Source: Branchiostoma floridae
Lineage: Eukaryota > Chordata > Leptocardii > Amphioxiformes > Branchiostomatidae
Reading direction: 5' to 3'
Length of the DNA stretch: 64,000 nucleotides
NCBI RefSeq assembly: GCF_000003815.2
Contig: NC_049986.1
Location: 21,188,191 to 21,252,190 of the forward strand
The position numbers and the translations under genes were made by a program. The notes beneath the pieces are model-generated. The model saw only the letters and a list, made by a program, of their open reading frames with translations, had not been told where the DNA came from and searched no databases. Positions 58,990-64,000 of this stretch are shown in pieces. Every line of letters begins with the position of its first letter. Positions within the stretch are counted from its first letter, which is position 1.

Positions 58990-59774
58990 TTAATTATTTG
59001 TTCAGCTGTTAACAAACAGCCAGGGTAGCCCAAACAACTCTTTATAACTCCATATAAGCCCCGATGTAAACATCACCAACTCCCAGATCCCGCTTCAAAA
59101 ACGATTCACTCAAGTGAGGTCTGATTTCTTCTTGGCCCAGAGGCTTGAGAAGGAGAACATGTACATGATTAATGTATGAGGGTAAAGGAGGAGGTGCTGA
59201 TAGCCAAACATGCTGCAAATCATGTTCGTTACCAAGAGGTTGATAGGTAAGCGAGTTTCTACTAAGCCAAAAGTTACTTTGGGCTGTCTTCGGGAGTCTT
59301 ACCAGAGAAAAAGCAGCCAGATTGAGGAAAGTTGCAGCAACGTGAACCACTTCAGAGCCTCGTGCTATTTGTGAGAACAAAAGACACTGCCTTGCGGACT
59401 AAGAACCGCCCAGTATATGTTGCCTGGAGAAAAGTATATTTTTGTCTCTGGCACAGCACAATTTCAAAATATGTACGGCTTCACTTAACAACATAGTATT
59501 AGAAGAGCATTCAATGTCTGTTTTTGAAGTCAATTTCTCTGGAAAAATAACTCGAAGATCTCTTTTATAAGGCATCATCATTGTTAATTAAGCCGAGACG
59601 GCGAGAAACGCTATAAAAAGAACCAAAACTTAAGAAATTGTACTTTGTTTGAAGAATTTAAATTATTCTGATCCCTTGATTGCTGTAATTCCGACCAGAT
59701 CGCTCATAAGGCGTTCCCATATCGGCTAGACCACACGTACCACTCAACTCTCCGTAAGACGTGAGGAAATCACC
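58990..59774 (+). promoter_or_regulatory. Upstream block copy B with intact TATA box
   Basis: Paralogous to 54600-55459. tataaaa at 59612-59618 lies 163 bp before the ATG at 59775, a normal setting for a TATA box plus a 5' UTR of about 130 bp. Confidence 0.6.
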
Positions 59775-59829
59775 ATGAAGGGACTTGTTTTCGTCATCGC
59801 CGTCGCTTTTGCCTGTTGTGTCGCTACAT
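59775..59829 (+). CDS. Ly6-type signal-peptide exon (alternative first exon or relic)
   Basis: ATG then MKGLVFVIAVAFACCVAT, ending in phase 1 at a gtgagt donor. It differs from the first exon of gene A by two residues. No Ly6 body exons follow before the next signal exon at 60435, so it either splices to the exon at 61899 as an alternative first exon or is left over from a lost gene. Confidence 0.65.
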
Positions 59830-60434
59830 GTGAGTTGTCGTTTTTTCTTTGGTTCGTTCCGCCATGTAACAAGTGCACAAAATCTTTCTCAACGGTCACT
59901 CCCTGCTTATCCATTCTTTCAGAACAAAGTTTGGTTGTGTTTCCACTGATAGAAGATTCGTCTGACTTTTGCTAAAAGATCAGTTCGAAACTTGAGTTTA
60001 GGGCGCAAAACAATCTTAACTTCAAAGCAACTAAGCCAATAGTTGATATAAAAAATATGATTTAAGGGGAACGCCCAAAATTAATATTCAAATTCAAACA
60101 GGTTTTTCTGTCTTGGACGAGAACAGTTCTGAATCCAGTATGGCATGCCGCAACGAAATCTTGTCTCTAGAGCCTTCAAAACTTCTTTGCTATGTTGTAA
60201 CGTTGTTTTTTTTCTAGTGAATCGATATTCATAGTCGGTGATGTCCAAAGTCAAACCCTGGGAGTATCGGAATAGTTCTTAATCGGACCTTAAGAACATT
60301 TTTATCAAAGAACGCAAACTGTACGTTACTGACGCTCCCGGTAAGGTCGTTAAGGTCAGTCACGACGCAAGGCGCTCCCACTTCTGTCTGAGCACACGCC
60401 ACAACAAGAGCTGCAAAAAAGTGCGCAAATCATC

Positions 60435-63149
60435 ATGAAGGGTTTTGTCTTTGTCATCGGTTTTGCTCTCGCCTGCTGCGTCCCTGCATGTGAGTTATCC
60501 GCTTTTTTTTTCCCCGTCTGTTGTCGGACGTGCAAGAAACGTTTTAAAACGATAACATCGCCTCCTTATCTATTACTTGATTGCAGAGCTCGGTTGTGTG
60601 TTATTGCGCATATTAGAAATCGTATTTTGGTAAAAGAACAACTCAAAACTTAAGTCGTGGACGAAAAAAATGTTAAAGACTCAAGTAAATAATCATCTAG
60701 GGTGGGAGGCTACCAACTGTACGCTAAGAACCCTTTTCCTTTTTGGCAATGTTTGCAGCATCTACAACAACATTGTTTTTGTGACTCGGCAAACGCTTTT
60801 TCTTCTTCCTGCAACACGAATTAGCCCAGGACACTGCCTTTGGCCGAGTGATTGTGCAACCTGTAGCGTACAATAATCACACACTGGCACCCACAATTCG
60901 AGGCATCCGACTTGAATTGATTCATCAACAACGTTAGTCAGCTCACGGCCCCAGGCCGGGACGTCAGCAGAAGAATGTTAATTGATGCTACCCCGAGTCA
61001 TGCCACCGATTCATGTTGGTCTTCTTTTCTTCTCAAGCTTTAATGCTCTAAAGTAATCCTCACACTTGTGCGTTTAAACCCATAAAATGCGGGCGTCACC
61101 ATAGACATGATACGAATCAAAAATTCAACATCAGGACGAGACAGCATGACATTCTCACATTTGAATTACATTCTGACGCCTATAATTGGAGGCCTAGTCA
61201 GAGCTAAAAATACATTTTCTGCATACATTCATGACAGACTATACCATGCTGTACTTAGGACAATGTTGCATCCTACGAGTCTAAGTTTTGTTATTTTTCT
61301 CGTTTCAAGTTGGGTGGAATTATCAAAAATAGATTTGTTTAAAGAGATTGTTTCGGATTCTCATGTTATTTTTCAGTAAGTTAACTTTTCGCAGTGCTCA
61401 CAACTTTGGAAATGCATTGATCACGTAGAAAATTTGACGTCACCTGAACCGTAATATAAACGCAAAAGCATGAAACAGGACGATTTAATAATGGCACGAG
61501 AAACTTACATAATTAAATTTGAAAATGCCATGTAAGTTACGTTAGATTTTGAAGGTGGACGATGACAATGTAATTATCATTTTACCGGTTTTTAAGAAGT
61601 CGTAAAACATTTGCAACCAGAAAAAATAGTCTATTTGCCCTCACTCAACAAAAGTAACATTACTGCCATTGTGGAATAAAGAGACTCTTTTTACACAACC
61701 AACGCTTTATTCTCACCGACGTTTCGGTGGCCGTCTGTCACCTTCTTCAGGGCAATTCTGACTGGTTCACATTGTACTGCAGGACAGTTGTCGCTGCTCA
61801 CAGTTCAGATGCGGTCACAGACCGTTAAGTATGTACATTATGGGATTTTTATCAGGACAGGACAATGTTAACTTGGCTTCCTTTCGTTTTCGCCTCAGGT
61901 GGTGCTCTGGAGTGCCGTACTTGCGCGGCTCTTGGCACCAGGCAGGACTGTCTGAACCGACCAGAGTCTAACTGCACCATTCCTGACCCCGTCTGCATGA
62001 CAACTTATAAAAGTAAGTCGTGCTATGACGTTGAATCTTCATTCGTTGCAGTGTTTCAGCATAGTATTTCGTATTTTATATTCGTCTTTTAGCATCACAC
62101 ATTGTCTACTCTTAGCATTCTCGAAGAAAAAAAAATGTCTGCCCAGAGATTGAGTTGTAAAAAGAGCGGTTAGTTCTGGTGATGTAAAAAAAGGTTGAAC
62201 TCAAATGTATAGGTATTGTTCTTGATCTCCAAGTAGATTTAGAATAGGCTTCTGTCTTGTAGCTTAACATGTTTTTTTTTAAATTTACATGAAGTGCATC
62301 CCGTTTTTACAATTAGGAGTAGAAAACTGCAGCCGACCAAAACTGGTCGTTATAAAAATCATACTGAAGCTATTCTTGTATCATGTCCAGCACCCTACTT
62401 CTGCAAAAAATCAACGTTTCGAAGAGATATCCAGATTAGCCAAAACTTTAGATATTCAGTTGCAATAATTCAATCATCAGAGACGAAATGTCCTACGTAC
62501 ATCATCGCATTCTGTATGCATCTACCTTTGTAACTGATATTGACTAATTAAGTGAAATGGCGTCCTACTTTTTCAGGCGTTGCAGGTGTAAAGGGGTGGA
62601 GCAACAACTGCTCACCAAGGGCCGGTTGTGAAGCAGGTACATTTTTTCTGCATGGATCTACTTCTCCGTCACAATGATTATTGCTCTCGGAAGTTTTGCT
62701 TTAAGTGGCTTGCTATAATCAAACATTCATACATATTCTATGTTACGGCAAACTGCAGAGTCAAAACTTCATGTATGCTTTAATTTTTTGCACGCTATAC
62801 CATCCGAAGCATAAACGTCAAAGCGGATCGGATATCGACTAATTCCGAACTATTGATCAGGCAAGGCAGGCACTTTGTCAATGACGTATATAGCTCTTGC
62901 GATATTAGATAAACCAAGACACAATATTTCATTCTGTTTGGACGATGAAATACTTTATTGTCTCCAGCTAAGCTCTCGAACCACCTATTGTGCAAGAAGA
63001 GGGAAGTGTTCACCTGTGTCACCTGCTGCACCACTGACGGCTGCGTGGGAGATCTCATGCCCTCAGCTGCATCCGCCGCTCGAATCAGCATCGTCACCAT
63101 GGCAACCGCCGCCCTGGCCGTCCTCCTGAAGAACGCCGCGGGGTTCTAG
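60435..63149 (+). CDS. Ly6/uPAR-type GPI-anchored protein, gene C
   Basis: Four exons: 60435-60489, 61899-62012, 62577-62636, 62968-63149; all junctions phase 1, 136 residues. MKGFVFVIGFALACCVPA is the signal peptide. The body reads CGALECRTCAALGTRQDC, NRPESNCTIPDPVCMTT, GWSNNCSPRAGCEA, and CVTCCTTDGC: ten Cys in the order of a three-finger domain. NRPESNC contains an N-glycosylation sequon (NCT). AASAARISIVTMATAALAVL is the predicted GPI signal. The last exon has 4-5 extra residues (GDLMP) compared with gene A. The same body could be joined to the signal exon at 59775. AATAAA lies at 63668-63673, in a 3' end shared with gene A and the orphan exon. Confidence 0.85.
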
Positions 63150-64000
63150 CCAGCAGCACGTCGCCATGACGACGGATGACGTCCGATTCTGACTTCATAT
63201 CCGCTAAAAGCAATGCATTTAATTCGCTTCGTTTCACTCTGACAGATAATTCTAGATCTGCCGAGACAAGAGAGAGATGTGTCTACTTAAGTCTGGTTAT
63301 TTTCGGCCTTTGATTTTGCGGGAGCGAGGCGTGTGGCTTAGTCCGTTGATATTTTGTCAATGAAAGATTTTAATTGAAACAATGAAAATACATAGCAAAT
63401 CGAATTTTCTTCTTTCTTTCTGAAAGATTTTGCTTGAAATAAGGAAGATCCATAGCAAATCGAACTTACTTATTTCCACCGTTTTAAAAGGATTATTGTC
63501 AGGCTATATTACGGGATCATCCAATTTCAAACATAAACCAAGTTTTAAAACAAAGATGATGATATTAGTATTTTGATATACGTTTTAACGAATATTCCAT
63601 TGACTTGAAAGATGAAGTAGTTCTCCCACCTAACACTGTAGAGGAGCCGTGAGTCTGCTTGCGGTGAAATAAACTTGGTAAAAACAAGCTGGACTGATTG
63701 TTTTCATTCTCAACCTTAAGTACTGCACCTCATTCTCTCGTTATGATGAATGATTTCTACGGGTGATCACTTGTTTTGCGCAAATCATAATGTGTTCTGT
63801 CTCCCATTTGCTTTTTGTTACTGACATAAAAGTTCAATGCAGAAAAGAAGAGATGTACACTATGTATTTATAGGCGTGGTTGTTCAGCAAACCTGTGGCC
63901 CAACTAGCCTGTGGCTATTACAAAGGGCTAGCCCTGCTAGCCGAGACAAGGGGCCTCGTGTTATGAACAAGCTATGGTCACGATCTTTATGTGTTAGATA
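63150..64000. other. 3' UTR and flank of Ly6 gene C
   Basis: The 3' UTR matches that of gene A (agcacgttgccatgacgac; ctgacagataattct) and runs to AATAAA at 63668-63673 and the shared aacttggtaaaaac. Beyond that no feature is recognised. Confidence 0.5.

Noticed and set aside
61675-61770. Repeat with cgacgtttcggtggccgtct, similar words near 15460 and 55910
   Set aside because: Recognisable as a dispersed repeat pattern, but the matches are too short and diverged to define an element or its ends.
1-64000. CRISPR arrays, operons, bacterial-type genes
   Set aside because: The window has spliced genes and eukaryotic repeats throughout; the only evenly spaced direct repeats are the LINE monomers and microsatellites.

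Overview
The window is eukaryotic and almost certainly from a deuterostome invertebrate; an amphioxus (Branchiostoma) is the best fit. The signs are short GT-AG introns of a few hundred bases, exons in symmetric phase, a single torsin-1A-interacting protein gene, extracellular CUB, sushi, VWA and Ly6 families, and very many short inverted-repeat elements and SINE-like repeats. There are two assembly gaps (8547-8815 and 56080-56179). Species assignment is inference; the exon models come from reading splice sites and frames by eye.

Layout. 1-2290: the last two coding exons of an unrecognised plus-strand gene and its 3' flank, which holds a 198-bp tandem duplication. 2318-9500: a nearly full-length but damaged non-LTR retrotransposon (tandem 5' monomers, ORF1, ORF2 with endonuclease and reverse transcriptase) lying between two (GAAA)n tracts. 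9500-12117: interspersed repeats and an inverted-repeat element. 12118-22605: a minus-strand, 16-exon gene for a single-pass membrane protein (signal peptide, CUB, sushi, CUB-like, sushi repeats, Ser/Thr-rich stalk, transmembrane helix, short tail). 24168-26572: a minus-strand, four-exon TOR1AIP (LAP1/LULL1) orthologue. 26573-31129: AT-rich with no gene seen. 31130-36980, with a probable 5' UTR exon at 37558 upwards: a minus-strand gene for a secreted VWA protein with an unusual aromatic, amphipathic C-terminal region. 40843-42015: a nine-finger C2H2 zinc-finger protein on plus. 46073-52310: a 12-exon, plus-strand patatin-like phospholipase with an N-terminal myristoylation/palmitoylation signature. 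53419-63700: a tandem Ly6/uPAR-type cluster on plus with two four-exon genes, an extra signal-peptide exon and an orphan last exon.

The genes do not form one pathway. Most encode secreted, cell-surface or membrane-associated proteins: an adhesion or complement-like receptor, a secreted VWA protein, GPI-anchored Ly6 proteins and a membrane-tethered lipase. TOR1AIP works at the nuclear envelope and ER, and the zinc-finger protein in the nucleus. Introns and intergenic DNA carry at least nine terminal-inverted-repeat or foldback elements from several families.

Most worth following up are the VWA protein's C-terminal region, the retrotransposon's architecture (monomer 5' leader, ATGA junction between ORFs, purine-microsatellite flanks), the acylated patatin, and the recombined Ly6 cluster with one TATA-less and one TATA-bearing copy of the same promoter.
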